This document shows positions 26,576-35,619 of a stretch of DNA of 64,000 nucleotides, piece by piece. The stretch comes from Amycolatopsis lexingtonensis (lineage in GTDB: Bacteria > Actinomycetota > Actinomycetes > Mycobacteriales > Pseudonocardiaceae), in assembly GCF_014873755.1 (NCBI RefSeq), contig NZ_JADBEG010000001.1:8964501-9028500 (forward strand), in the 5' to 3' direction. The position numbers were made by a program, and so were the translations under genes. Within the stretch, counting starts at the first letter, position 1; each line of letters begins with the position of its first letter. Under the pieces are notes generated by a model. It searched no databases, was not told where the DNA came from, and saw only the letters and a list, made by a program, of their open reading frames with translations.

Positions 26576-27633
26576 GCAGCCAGGCCTGGCCGGGGATCAT
26601 CGAGGCGTACCGGGACCGCGTCCCGGTCCCGGACGGGGCGCGGGTCGTCACGCTCGGGGAGGGCAACACGCCGCTGCTCCCGGCGCACCACCTGTCCGAG
26701 CTGACCGGCTGCGAGGTGCACCTCAAGGTCGAGGGCGCGAACCCGACCGGCTCGTTCAAGGACCGCGGGATGACCGTGGCCATCACGCACGCGCTGGCCA
26801 GCGGCCTCAAGGCGGTGATCTGCGCGTCGACCGGCAACACGTCCGCCTCGGCCGCCGCCTACGCCGCCCGCGCGGGCCTCACCTGCGCCGTGCTGGTGCC
26901 CCAGGGCAAGATCGCGATGGGCAAGCTCGCCCAGGCCGTGCTGCACGGCGCGCGGATCCTGCAGGTCGACGGCAACTTCGACGACTGCCTCGAACTGGCA
27001 CGCAAGACCGCGGCCGACTACCCGGTCACGCTGGTCAACTCGGTCAACCCGGTGCGCATCGCCGGCCAGAAGACCGCGGCCTTCGAGATCTGCGACGTGC
27101 TCGGCACCGCGCCGGACATCCACTGCCTGCCGGTCGGCAACGCGGGCAACATCACCGCCTACTGGGCGGGGTATTCGGAGTACGCGGCCGACGGTGTGGT
27201 GAAGAACACGCCGCGGATGTTCGGCTTCCAGGCGGCCGGTGCGGCGCCGCTCGTGCACGGCGAGCCGGTGGCCGACCCGGAGACGGTCGCGACCGCGATC
27301 CGGATCGGCAGCCCGGCGTCGTGGACGGCCGCGGTGAAGGCGAAGGAAGCGTCCGACGGGCTGTTCGAGGCCGTCACGGACGAGAAGATCCTCGAGGCCT
27401 ACCGGCTGCTGGCCGGGCGCGAGGGCGTGTTCGTCGAGCCGGCGTCCGCCACGAGCGTGGCCGGCCTGCTGGCCACCGCCGCCGACGGCAGGCTCCCGAA
27501 GGGGTCCCGCGTGGTGTGCACCGTCACCGGGCACGGCCTGAAGGACCCGCAGACGGCGCTGGCGGGCAACGTCGAGGTCGAGCCGCTGGCGGTGGACCCC
27601 TCGGCCGTGGCGGCGGCGCTGGACCTGCGGTGA
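26572..27633 (+). CDS. thrC: Threonine synthase
   Basis: 353 aa; GTG start overlaps the hom stop (GTGA). PLP lysine in [10 protein letters not shown] (Lys63), PLP phosphate loop [13 protein letters not shown]. Converts O-phosphohomoserine to threonine. The length fits the short class I form of actinobacteria. Overlaps thrB by 4 bp. Confidence 0.97.
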   Translation: MSSQAWPGIIEAYRDRVPVPDGARVVTLGEGNTPLLPAHHLSELTGCEVHLKVEGANPTGSFKDRGMTVAITHALASGLKAVICASTGNTSASAAAYAARAGLTCAVLVPQGKIAMGKLAQAVLHGARILQVDGNFDDCLELARKTAADYPVTLVNSVNPVRIAGQKTAAFEICDVLGTAPDIHCLPVGNAGNITAYWAGYSEYAADGVVKNTPRMFGFQAAGAAPLVHGEPVADPETVATAIRIGSPASWTAAVKAKEASDGLFEAVTDEKILEAYRLLAGREGVFVEPASATSVAGLLATAADGRLPKGSRVVCTVTGHGLKDPQTALAGNVEVEPLAVDPSAVAAALDLR

Positions 27634-28517
27634 GCACCGGCTTCAAGGTCACCGTCCCGGCGTCCACAGCCAACCTCGGGCCGGGTTTCGACGCCTTCGG
27701 CATGGCGCTGGGCCTGCACGACGTCGTCGAGGTGTCGGTCACCGGCAGCGGGCTGAAGGTCGAGGTCGTCGACGCCGGTGCCGGCGGGGTCGCGGACGTC
27801 CCCACCGACGAGACCCACCTCGTGTACCGCGCGATCGAGCGGACCTGCGGGCACCTCGGCGTCGAGGTCCCCGGCCTGCACCTGCGCTGCTTCAACGCGA
27901 TCCCGCACGCCCGCGGCCTCGGCTCGTCCGCGGCCGCGGTGGTGTCCGGGGTGGCCGCCGGGTACGCGCTGGCGGGTCGCGAACTCGACGCGTTCGAGGC
28001 GCTGCAGCTGGCCGCGGGCTTCGAAGGCCACGCCGACAACGCCGCCGCGAGCCTGTTCGGCGGGCTCGTCCTGGCCTGGTGCGAGGGCGGCGTGTTCCAC
28101 GCCGAGACGCTCACGCCGCACCCGTCGATCCGCCCGGTCGTGGCGGTCCCGTCGGTGCGCTCGGCCACCGCGACCACCCGCGGCCTGCTGCCCGCGGTCG
28201 TGCCGCACGCGGACGCGGCGCACAACGCCGGCCGCGCCGCGCTCGCCGTGCACGCCTTGACGGCCAAGCCGGAGCTCCTGCTCGCGGCCACCGACGACCG
28301 GCTGCACCAGAGCTACCGGGCCCCCGCGTACCCGGCCACCACCGAGCTGGTGGCGACGCTGCGTGCACAGGGAGTGGCCGCCGCGGTGTCCGGCGCCGGT
28401 CCGACGGTGCTCGCGCTGACCACCGCGGGAATACTCCCGGCGGGGACCGGCGTTGAGGGTTTCGACGTCTTCGAGCTGCCCGTGGATCTCGCGGGTGTGC
28501 AGGTTGCGGCTCAGTAA
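27630..28517 (+). CDS. thrB: Homoserine kinase
   Basis: 295 aa; GTG start in the thrC stop (GTGA). GHMP kinase: N-terminal [16 protein letters not shown], the ATP loop [14 protein letters not shown] near residue 95, and C-terminal [10 protein letters not shown]. Phosphorylates homoserine for thrC. Last gene of the argS-thrB run. Confidence 0.97.
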   Translation: MSTGFKVTVPASTANLGPGFDAFGMALGLHDVVEVSVTGSGLKVEVVDAGAGGVADVPTDETHLVYRAIERTCGHLGVEVPGLHLRCFNAIPHARGLGSSAAAVVSGVAAGYALAGRELDAFEALQLAAGFEGHADNAAASLFGGLVLAWCEGGVFHAETLTPHPSIRPVVAVPSVRSATATTRGLLPAVVPHADAAHNAGRAALAVHALTAKPELLLAATDDRLHQSYRAPAYPATTELVATLRAQGVAAAVSGAGPTVLALTTAGILPAGTGVEGFDVFELPVDLAGVQVAAQ

Positions 28518-28918
28518 AGGGTGGGTCACGTGCCTGCCGCCGGGGCCGCCACGCGGGGGGTGGTTGTTGCACCCGGCACCCGCGCGGTCTACCCTCGGGG
28601 GCGTTCGATCACCGTGCGTTTCCGCACCCGATGCCGGTCCTCTGGGATCGCATCCTTCGTTGATCCGCCGAATCCGCACCGCCTGGCGAGCGGGGTAACG
28701 CGGATGAACGCAGGCGGGTTCTCGGTTTCGGCGGTGCCGAATTCCGTGTCCTCCGTTTGGAGGACGCAAACCCCTTTGGTGGAGGCGCTCCAGCTGTGTT
28801 CCGCACGGCCGAAGAGCTCGTCTCGCGTATCGGGGAGCAGATACGCCGGTTCGCGATCAGAAGCGAGCGGCAGTCCGCTGATCCACCTGGAGGCGTGGAT
28901 CGGTCAGGAAGGACATGT
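28518..28918 (+). other. 401-bp region with rho promoter and long leader
   Basis: TTGCAC (28567-28572), a 17-bp spacer and TACCCT (28590-28595) form a likely rho promoter, giving a leader of about 315 nt. A short hairpin GTCCTCC-GTTT-GGAGGAC lies at 28748-28765. A frame from ATG 28704 ends in the TGA that overlaps the rho GTG, but its codon use looks non-coding. Long rho leaders are autoregulated in other bacteria; that is inference here. Confidence 0.5.
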
Positions 28919-30904
28919 GTGAGCAACACCGATCTTTTGAGCGACGTGAGCGGCACGGCCGAGACGAACGGCACCGCCCCCGCTCCCAAGCGGACGGTCG
29001 GCGGGCTGACCGGTAAGACCGTCGCCGAGCTGCGTTCGCTGGCTGGGGAACTCGGCGTCGGCGAGACGACGGGCATGCGCAAGGGCGACTTGATCGCCGC
29101 GATCCGCGAGCGCCAGGGCAAGTCGCGCAAGCCGCGTGCGGCGGCCGAGACGCTGCCACTGGAGGGCGTCGGCGACGCTCCCAAGGCCGCGGCCCCGAAG
29201 GCCGAGGCGCCCGCCGCCCCGGCCGAGACCAAGCCGGAGCCGAAGGCCGAAGCGCCGTCCGCGCCATCGTCGGACGCGCAGCCGCAGGCCGAGCGCCCGC
29301 AGCAGGACAAGCAGGACGCTCCGCAGGGCCAGGACGGCCAGCCCGAGGAGGGCGGCCGCAGCCGGCGTCGCCGCGGCTCCAACCGCGCCGCCGGAGCCCC
29401 GGACGGCCAGCAGCAGGGCGACCGCCAGCAGGGTGGCGACCGCCAGCAGGGTGGCGACCGGCAGCAGGGTGGCGACCGCCAGGGCCAGGGCGGTGACCGC
29501 CAGCAGGGCGGCAACCGCGACCAGCAGCGCCAGGGCGGCGGCAACCGCAACGACAACCGCCAGGACGGCAACCGCCAGCGCAACCAGCAGCAGGACGGCG
29601 GCAACCGCGGCGGCCAGGACAACCGCGACAACCGCGCGCAGCAGCAGGACGACGACGAGGAAGGCGGCCGTCGCGGCCGTCGTTTCCGCGACCGTCGTCG
29701 CCGCGGCAGTGGCGGTGGCCAGCGTGACGGCGGTTCGCCGGACACCGAGATCCGCGAGGACGACGTCCTGCTGCCCGTGGCGGGCATCCTGGACGTGCTC
29801 GACAACTACGCGTTCGTGCGGACCTCCGGCTACCTCGCCGGCCCGAACGACGTGTACGTCTCGCTGTCACTGGTCCGCAAGTACGGCCTGCGCCGCGGTG
29901 ACGCCATCACCGGTGTCGTGCGCCAGCCGCGCGAGGGCGAGCAGCAGCGGCAGAAGTTCAACCCGCTGGTGCGCGTCGACTCGATCAACGGCCTGGAGCC
30001 CGACGAGGCCAAGCGGCGCCCGGACTTCACCAAGCTGACCCCGCTGTACCCGAACGAGCGGCTGCGCCTCGAGACCGAGTCGCACAAGCTCACCACCCGC
30101 GTGATCGACCTGATCATGCCGGTCGGCAAGGGGCAGCGCGCCCTGATCGTGTCGCCGCCGAAGGCCGGCAAGACCACGATCATGCAGGACATCGCGAACG
30201 CGATCTCCACGAACAACCCCGAGTGCCACCTGATGGTCGTCCTGGTCGACGAGCGTCCGGAAGAGGTCACCGACATGCAGCGCTCGGTGAAGGGCGAGGT
30301 CATCGCCTCGACCTTCGACCGGCCGCCGTCCGACCACACGTCGGTCGCGGAGCTGTCGATCGAGCGGGCCAAGCGCCTGGTCGAGATGGGCCACGACGTC
30401 GTCGTGCTGCTCGACTCGATCACGCGGCTGGGCCGCGCGTACAACCTGGCGGCCCCGGCGTCCGGCCGGATCCTGTCCGGTGGTGTCGACTCGACCGCGC
30501 TGTACCCGCCGAAGCGGTTCCTGGGCGCGGCGCGCAACATCGAGAACGGCGGCTCGCTGACCATCTTCGCCACGGCGATGGTCGAGACCGGCTCGACGAT
30601 GGACACGGTCATCTTCGAGGAGTTCAAGGGCACCGGTAACGCGGAGCTCAAGCTCGACCGGAAGATCGCCGAGCGCCGCGTGTTCCCGGCCGTCGACGTC
30701 AACCCGTCGGGTACCCGCAAGGACGAGCTGCTGCTCTCGCCGGACGAGCTCGCGGTCACGGTGAAGCTGAGCCGGGTGCTGCACGCGCTCGACTCGCAGC
30801 AGGCGATCGACCTGCTGATCTCGCGGCTGCGGAAGACGAAGACGAACGTCGAGTTCCTCATGCAGGTCTCGAAGACCGCCCTCGGCGGCAACGAAGACGA
30901 CTGA
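28919..30904 (+). CDS. rho: Transcription termination factor Rho
   Basis: 661 aa from GTG 28919 behind GGAAGGA. Rho_N helical domain (LTGKTVAELRSLAGELG) at ~30-66; a disordered insert at ~120-275 rich in Gln, Gly, Asn, Arg and Asp with repeated GDRQQGG units; RNA-binding CSD domain (DDVLLPVAGILDVLDNYAF); RecA-type ATPase with Walker A PPKAGKTT at ~413-420 and Walker B VVLLDSITRL. Hexameric RNA helicase that ends transcription. The insert is of the kind found in actinobacterial Rho but is long and prion-like. Confidence 0.97.
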   Translation: MSNTDLLSDVSGTAETNGTAPAPKRTVGGLTGKTVAELRSLAGELGVGETTGMRKGDLIAAIRERQGKSRKPRAAAETLPLEGVGDAPKAAAPKAEAPAAPAETKPEPKAEAPSAPSSDAQPQAERPQQDKQDAPQGQDGQPEEGGRSRRRRGSNRAAGAPDGQQQGDRQQGGDRQQGGDRQQGGDRQGQGGDRQQGGNRDQQRQGGGNRNDNRQDGNRQRNQQQDGGNRGGQDNRDNRAQQQDDDEEGGRRGRRFRDRRRRGSGGGQRDGGSPDTEIREDDVLLPVAGILDVLDNYAFVRTSGYLAGPNDVYVSLSLVRKYGLRRGDAITGVVRQPREGEQQRQKFNPLVRVDSINGLEPDEAKRRPDFTKLTPLYPNERLRLETESHKLTTRVIDLIMPVGKGQRALIVSPPKAGKTTIMQDIANAISTNNPECHLMVVLVDERPEEVTDMQRSVKGEVIASTFDRPPSDHTSVAELSIERAKRLVEMGHDVVVLLDSITRLGRAYNLAAPASGRILSGGVDSTALYPPKRFLGAARNIENGGSLTIFATAMVETGSTMDTVIFEEFKGTGNAELKLDRKIAERRVFPAVDVNPSGTRKDELLLSPDELAVTVKLSRVLHALDSQQAIDLLISRLRKTKTNVEFLMQVSKTALGGNEDD

Positions 30905-30909
30905 GCTGT

Positions 30910-30960
30910 CCGTGAAGGCCTCCTTACCGGCGCCGGAAGCCGGTAAGGAGGCCTTCACGG
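30910..30960 (+). terminator. 22-bp perfect hairpin after rho
   Basis: Arms at 30910-30931 and 30939-30960 are exact reverse complements with a 7-nt loop and begin CCGTGAAGGCCTCC. No T-tract. Either an intrinsic terminator of the T-less type or a mobile repeat used as one; the GTGAAGGCCTCC string is one I associate with repeated intergenic hairpins in Amycolatopsis genomes (recollection, not checked). Confidence 0.7.
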
Positions 30961-31093
30961 CGTTCGGAATACCTGGTCAGCGGGGTGCGTTCCAGTGAGC
31001 GTCTGCCCGTCTGGCAGAATTACCCGCTGAAGTCCGGCACCGGTTCACCCCGCGAGAACGACTGGGGACCCGGAGCCAACGAGAGAGGACACC

Positions 31094-31324
31094 ATGAAGA
31101 GCGGTATTCACCCCGAGTACGTGGTCACCGAAGTGAACTGCGACTGCGGCAACAGCTTCACCACGCGCAGCACCAAGACCAGCGGCAACATCCACGTCGA
31201 GATCTGCTCGAACTGCCACCCGTTCTACACGGGCAAGCAGAAGATCATGGACACCGGTGGCCGGGTCGCGCGCTTCGAGGCTCGCTACGGCAAGCGGCAG
31301 AAGAAGGACGCCGACGCCAAGTAG
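31094..31324 (+). CDS. rpmE: Ribosomal protein bL31, zinc-binding form
   Basis: 76 aa. The two Cys pairs (NCDCGNSF and [10 protein letters not shown]) identify the zinc-containing C+ form of bL31. It bridges the ribosomal subunits. It lies between rho and prfA, as in other actinobacteria, and has its own terminator. Confidence 0.97.
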   Translation: MKSGIHPEYVVTEVNCDCGNSFTTRSTKTSGNIHVEICSNCHPFYTGKQKIMDTGGRVARFEARYGKRQKKDADAK

Positions 31325-31333
31325 CTTTTCCGA

Positions 31334-31378
31334 CGACGCCCACCTGCCTGAGCGGGTGGGCGTCGTTTTTTGTCTTTT
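31334..31378 (+). terminator. Intrinsic terminator after rpmE
   Basis: CGACGCCCACC (31334-31344) pairs with GGTGGGCGTCG (31355-31365), followed by TTTTTTGTCTTTT. The clearest canonical intrinsic terminator in the window. Confidence 0.9.
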
Positions 31379-31392
31379 ACCCGGCCTGAGAG

Positions 31393-32472
31393 GTGGCAGA
31401 GGTGGATTCGAGCTCGCTCAAGGGGCTGCTCGCCGAACACGCGGAGCTGGAGCGGCAGCTGGCGGACCCGGCGGTGCACGCCGACCAGGCGCGCGCCCGC
31501 AAGCTCGGCCGCCGCTACGCCGAGCTGACGCCGGTCGTCCGCGCGGTCCACGAACTCGACACCACCCGCGACGACCTCGCGGCCGCCCGGGAGATGGCTT
31601 CGGAGGACGCGGAGTTCGCCGCCGAGGCCGAAGAGCTCAGCGCGAAGATCCCCGACCTGGAGTCGAAGCTCACGGAGCTGCTGCTCCCGCGCGACCCGTA
31701 CGACGGCTCCGACGTCGTGATGGAGATCAAGTCCGGCGAGGGCGGCGAGGAGTCGGCCCTGTTCGCCGGCGACCTCCTGCGCATGTACTTGCGCTACGCC
31801 GAGCGCCACGGCTGGAAGGCGGAGGTCCTCGACTCGGTCGACTCCGACCTGGGCGGCTTCAAGGACGTCACGCTGTCGATCAAGACGAAGGCCGCCGACG
31901 TCGACGGCGTCTGGTCCCGCCTGAAGTTCGAGGGCGGCGTCCACCGCGTCCAGCGCGTGCCGGCGACCGAGTCCCAGGGCCGCATCCACACCTCCGCGTC
32001 CGGCGTGCTGATCTACCCGGAGCCCGAGGAGGTCGAGGTCGAGATCGACCCGAACGACCTGCGCATCGACGTCTTCCGGTCGTCGGGCCCCGGCGGCCAG
32101 AGCGTCAACACGACCGACTCCGCGGTGCGGATCACCCACCTGCCGACCGGCATCGTCGTGTCGTGCCAGAACGAGAAGTCCCAGATCCAGAACCGCGCGC
32201 GTGCCCTGCAGGTCCTGCAGGCGCGGCTGCAGGCGATGGCGGAGGAAGAGGCGGCGGCGAAGGCCTCGGACGCCCGGCGGTCGCAGGTGCGGACGGTGGA
32301 CCGCTCGGAGCGGATCCGGACGTACAACTTCCCCGAGAACCGGATTTCGGACCACCGGGTGAACTACAAGGCGTACAACCTGGACCAGGTCCTGGACGGC
32401 GACCTGGACGGGGTGCTGGACGCGCTGGCGACCGCGGACCGCGAAGAGCGCCTGGCGGCTCAGTCGGGCTGA
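31393..32472 (+). CDS. prfA: Peptide chain release factor 1
   Basis: 359 aa from GTG 31393, or 356 aa from GTG 31402, which has GAGAGG at better spacing. The GGQ peptide-release motif lies in [17 protein letters not shown]; the anticodon-like tripeptide region and RNA-binding C-terminus ([15 protein letters not shown]) are present. Releases peptides at UAA and UAG. Its methylase PrmC is normally the next gene but here lies 7.4 kb downstream. Confidence 0.96.
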   Translation: MAEVDSSSLKGLLAEHAELERQLADPAVHADQARARKLGRRYAELTPVVRAVHELDTTRDDLAAAREMASEDAEFAAEAEELSAKIPDLESKLTELLLPRDPYDGSDVVMEIKSGEGGEESALFAGDLLRMYLRYAERHGWKAEVLDSVDSDLGGFKDVTLSIKTKAADVDGVWSRLKFEGGVHRVQRVPATESQGRIHTSASGVLIYPEPEEVEVEIDPNDLRIDVFRSSGPGGQSVNTTDSAVRITHLPTGIVVSCQNEKSQIQNRARALQVLQARLQAMAEEEAAAKASDARRSQVRTVDRSERIRTYNFPENRISDHRVNYKAYNLDQVLDGDLDGVLDALATADREERLAAQSG

Positions 32473-32846
32473 GGTCCGCGCACCAGCCAGCACAGGCAGA
32501 ACGGGTGCCCGGCCGGGTCGGCGTACACCTGGAAGTCGTCCCCGCTCGTGGCCCCGCTCGCCTGCTTCAACACCCGCGCGCCCAACGCCATCACGTGGTC
32601 GTGCGCCTCGGCGAAGTCTTCGACCCACAGGTCCAGGTGCACCTGCTGCTTCGTCCCGCCGTCGGGCCACTCCGGCGCGACGTGGTCGGGCGCGAGCTGC
32701 ACCCCGATCCGCGGGGCGCCGTCGACCATGACCATGTGCCAGTCGCCGTCTTCGTCGACCTCGCCGCCCAGCACGCCCGCCCAGAAACGGCTCTCGGGCG
32801 CGAGGTCGGCGGCGTCGAACGTGACGACCTGGTACTTGATCCGCAT
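32460..32846 (-). CDS. VOC-family (glyoxalase-like) protein
   Basis: 128 aa, one glyoxalase/bleomycin-resistance fold: paired beta-alpha-beta-beta-beta units ([18 protein letters not shown] and [16 protein letters not shown]). Metal ligands are not conserved well enough to assign a reaction. The ATG overlaps the stop of the mannosyltransferase (TGATG). Its 3' end overlaps the prfA end by 13 bp in convergent orientation. Confidence 0.82.
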   Translation of the reverse strand: MRIKYQVVTFDAADLAPESRFWAGVLGGEVDEDGDWHMVMVDGAPRIGVQLAPDHVAPEWPDGGTKQQVHLDLWVEDFAEAHDHVMALGARVLKQASGATSGDDFQVYADPAGHPFCLCWLVRGPQPD

Positions 32847-34111
32847 CAGCCGGCCCAGAAGCCGGTGATGAAGCGGAGGTAGATCGCTGCGCAGATCAGC
32901 GCGTTCGCGTACAGGACCACGTGCACCGCGCCGCGCAGCCGCGGGCGGCGCTCGCCGAACAGGACCAGCGCCACGTACATGACCAGGCACGGCAGCAGGT
33001 AGCGGTGCACCGACACCACGTTGCTGTTCACCGTCAGCAGCACGATCGACGCGAACCCGAACAGCGCGAGCGGGACGCCCTTCGACCGCAGGGCCACCAG
33101 GACGTAGACCGAGGACGCGAACAGCAGCCCCAGGCCGATCATCGGCAGCACGTGGCTCATCAGCGTCCACTCGCTCATCGGGGCGTCCCCGAGCAGCGCG
33201 TGCCCGGTGATCTTGGCTTCGCCCCAGAGCGTGGCGAGGAAGTTCGGGGCGAACTTGTGGTACGCCCAGCTCTTCGCGCCGTCGAGGGCGTGGAAGCTCG
33301 CCAGCGCGTCCCCGGTCTGGAGCTTCATGTAGAGCATCACGCCGCCGAGGCCGAGGAAGGCCGCCGGGAACCACAGCAGGTGCCACGACAGCAGCCCGCG
33401 GGGCTTCCAGCCCTTCGACCGCCAGAACTCCAGGAAGCACAGGCCGACGAACAGCACCGCGGTGACGCGGGACGCCGTCAGCGGGACGAGCGTCAGGCCC
33501 ATCCACAGCCATTGGCGGCGCAGCGCGAACAGGTAGGCCCAGAAGCCCAGCGCGCAGAACACCGCCTCGCTGTAGAACGAGTGCAGGAAGAAGGCGGCGG
33601 GCGCGGTGAGGAACGCCGCGACGACCAGCCACGGGGCCCGCTCGCCGTCGAAGAAGTGCCGGGCGATCTTCAGCAGCGCCACCGCGGCCAGCCAGGTCGC
33701 CGCCAGGTTGACCACGAAACCGGCGACGAGCAGGCCGAGCGCGCCGAAGCTGACGGTCTGCACCAGCCAGACCAGGATCGGGAACACCGGGTAGAAGGCC
33801 CGCGTCGGGACGTAGTCGCCGGTGTAGGCGTGCCGGGCGATCTCGCCGTAGTCGCCGGCGTCCCAGCGGTAGGTGTGCGACAGGAGGCTCAGCGTCGAGC
33901 CGATGCCGGTCTTCGGGAGGCCTTCGCTGGTGGGGCCGGACGACCCGAACAGCCAGGCCACGGCGATCAGCACGACGTTCCAGGCCAGCACGATCGCGAA
34001 GACGCGGGCGTAGTCGCCGTTCACCCAGGCCCAGCGGTCGTGGCGGGCCACCTCGGAGCGTTCGGGCGCCACCTCGCCGGTCGTCTGCGGTGGGACGGCG
34101 GTGCTAGTCAT
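32846..34111 (-). CDS. PIG-V-like polyprenol-dependent mannosyltransferase (GT-C)
   Basis: 421 aa, about ten membrane segments. The first extracytoplasmic loop reads YRWDAGDYGEIARHAYTG and AFYPVFPILVWLV, the PIG-V/GT-C pattern with the catalytic acidic residue. Such enzymes use polyprenyl-phosphate sugar as donor at the outer face of the membrane. Its start overlaps the GtrA stop by 8 bp, so the donor-synthesis and flipping genes upstream probably feed it. Confidence 0.78.
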   Translation of the reverse strand: MTSTAVPPQTTGEVAPERSEVARHDRWAWVNGDYARVFAIVLAWNVVLIAVAWLFGSSGPTSEGLPKTGIGSTLSLLSHTYRWDAGDYGEIARHAYTGDYVPTRAFYPVFPILVWLVQTVSFGALGLLVAGFVVNLAATWLAAVALLKIARHFFDGERAPWLVVAAFLTAPAAFFLHSFYSEAVFCALGFWAYLFALRRQWLWMGLTLVPLTASRVTAVLFVGLCFLEFWRSKGWKPRGLLSWHLLWFPAAFLGLGGVMLYMKLQTGDALASFHALDGAKSWAYHKFAPNFLATLWGEAKITGHALLGDAPMSEWTLMSHVLPMIGLGLLFASSVYVLVALRSKGVPLALFGFASIVLLTVNSNVVSVHRYLLPCLVMYVALVLFGERRPRLRGAVHVVLYANALICAAIYLRFITGFWAG

Positions 34112-34526
34112 GGGAAACCTCCGGGACCGGCGTCCCGGCCCGCTGCCGGAAGACGATTTTGTGGTAGAGCACGTAGTTCCAGACGAGGCCGACCGCGATC
34201 CCGGCGAACTTCGGGACCAGCACGGGCACCCCGGGGAGTGCCTTCGTGACGGCCAGGATGACCAGCGCCTGCACGACCCAGAGGCCGAACGCGGTGACGC
34301 CGAAGAACAGCAGTGCCTGGCGGCGGACGTCGCCGTCCTTCGCCCGGAACGTGAAGGTGCGGTTGAGCGTGAACGACAGCAGCATGCCGGCCGTCGTCGA
34401 GGCGAAGTTCGCCGCGAACAGCGGGACGCCCAGGGAGACCAGCAGCGCGTAGCCGAGGGCGTCGACGAGCGTGTTGCCGATCCCGACGATGCCGAACCGC
34501 AGCTGGGTGGGGGTGATGAGCTTCAT
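34104..34526 (-). CDS. GtrA-family membrane protein, copy 1
   Basis: 140 aa, four membrane helices (FGIVGIGNTLVDALGYALL, FTLNRTFTF loop). GtrA proteins are thought to move polyprenyl-phosphate sugars across the membrane. ATGA overlap with the GT2 gene. About 75 per cent identical by eye to the copy at 37096. Confidence 0.85.
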   Translation of the reverse strand: MKLITPTQLRFGIVGIGNTLVDALGYALLVSLGVPLFAANFASTTAGMLLSFTLNRTFTFRAKDGDVRRQALLFFGVTAFGLWVVQALVILAVTKALPGVPVLVPKFAGIAVGLVWNYVLYHKIVFRQRAGTPVPEVSHD

Positions 34527-35506
34527 CGGGCGACGCTCCGGCTGTCCTCGGGGACCCCGGTCCGCACCGCCGCCACGGTGTACAGCGGCCGGTTCTGCAC
34601 CTGCGAATACGTGCGCCCGATGTAGCTGCCGAGCACGCCGAGCATGATGATCTGGATGCCGCCGAGGAAGAACATGGCGATGGTGATGAACGCCCAGCCG
34701 GGCACGGCGGTTTGGGGAGCGAGCAGCTTGACGCCGACGACGTAGAGCACGCCGAGGAAGCTCAGCAGCGAGATCAGCGAACCCATTCGCGTGATCATCC
34801 GCAGCGGTGTGGTGGAGAAGCCGAGGATGCCGTCGGCGGCGAAGCGCAGCATTTTGGTCAAGGGGTAGCCGGTGACTCCGGCGTGGCGTTTGTCGCGGTC
34901 GAAGAGAACGGCGGTCTGGCGGAACCCGACGTAGCTGACCAGCCCCCGAAGGAATCGATCGCGCTCGCGGTACTTGCGCAGCTCGTCGACGACCTTGCGG
35001 TCGATCAGCCGGAAGTCCCCGGTGTTCTTCGGGATGTCGACCGCGGCCATCTTCCGCAGGAACCAGTAGAAGGCGCTCGCGGTGAACTTCTTGAACGGCG
35101 AATCCCGGCGGGATCGGCGTTGGGCGTAGACGACGTCGTAGCCCCGCTCCCATTCCTCGAGCAGTTCGAGCGCGACTCGCGGCGGGTCCTGGAGGTCGCT
35201 GTCCATGATCACCACGGCGTCCGCGTCGACCAGGTCGAGCCCGGCGGTCACGGCCATCTGGTGCCCGAAGTTGCGGGACAGCTCGACGACGGTGACCCGG
35301 GCGTCGCGGGCGGCCAGCTCGGTCAGCCGCTCCAGCGAACCGTCGCGGCTGCCGTCGTCGACGTAGAGGAAGCTGAAGTCGTACCGCTCCGCCAGGGGTG
35401 CGGTGACGTCGTCGACCGTGCGGTGGAGCAGGTCGATGTTCGCTTCCTCGTTGTAGATCGGGAAGACGAACGCGACCCGGCGGCGCACAATCGGCTCGAT
35501 GGCCAC
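34523..35506 (-). CDS. GT2 polyprenyl-phosphate glycosyltransferase, copy 1
   Basis: 327 aa, GTG start behind GGGAG. GT-A domain with VFPIYNEEANIDLL, the DxD-like segment VVIMDSDLQDPP and the KNTGDFRLIDRKV loop, then two C-terminal membrane helices. This is the DPM1/GtrB layout, which makes polyprenyl-phosphate glucose or mannose at the inner face. Paired with GtrA directly downstream; nearly identical to the copy at 37524. Confidence 0.9.
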   Translation of the reverse strand: MAIEPIVRRRVAFVFPIYNEEANIDLLHRTVDDVTAPLAERYDFSFLYVDDGSRDGSLERLTELAARDARVTVVELSRNFGHQMAVTAGLDLVDADAVVIMDSDLQDPPRVALELLEEWERGYDVVYAQRRSRRDSPFKKFTASAFYWFLRKMAAVDIPKNTGDFRLIDRKVVDELRKYRERDRFLRGLVSYVGFRQTAVLFDRDKRHAGVTGYPLTKMLRFAADGILGFSTTPLRMITRMGSLISLLSFLGVLYVVGVKLLAPQTAVPGWAFITIAMFFLGGIQIIMLGVLGSYIGRTYSQVQNRPLYTVAAVRTGVPEDSRSVAR

Positions 35507-35619
35507 TGCGGGACTCCCGTGGGTTCGGCGCGGGCGGCCCGTCGATCAGCCGAAAGCCCCGCTGTGGAGCTCGTATCGTAGAGAGGACGGCTGGGGCGCC
35601 CCGCCGTTGCCCGCCCGCA

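Noticed and set aside
26538..28517. 659-aa frame covering thrC and thrB
   Set aside because: Only the part from 27630 is thrB; the earlier part lies out of frame over thrC.
28704..28922. 72-codon upstream frame ending over the rho start
   Set aside because: Its third-position GC is low for this genome and it lacks a good ribosome site, so it is not listed as a gene. Translation coupling cannot be excluded.
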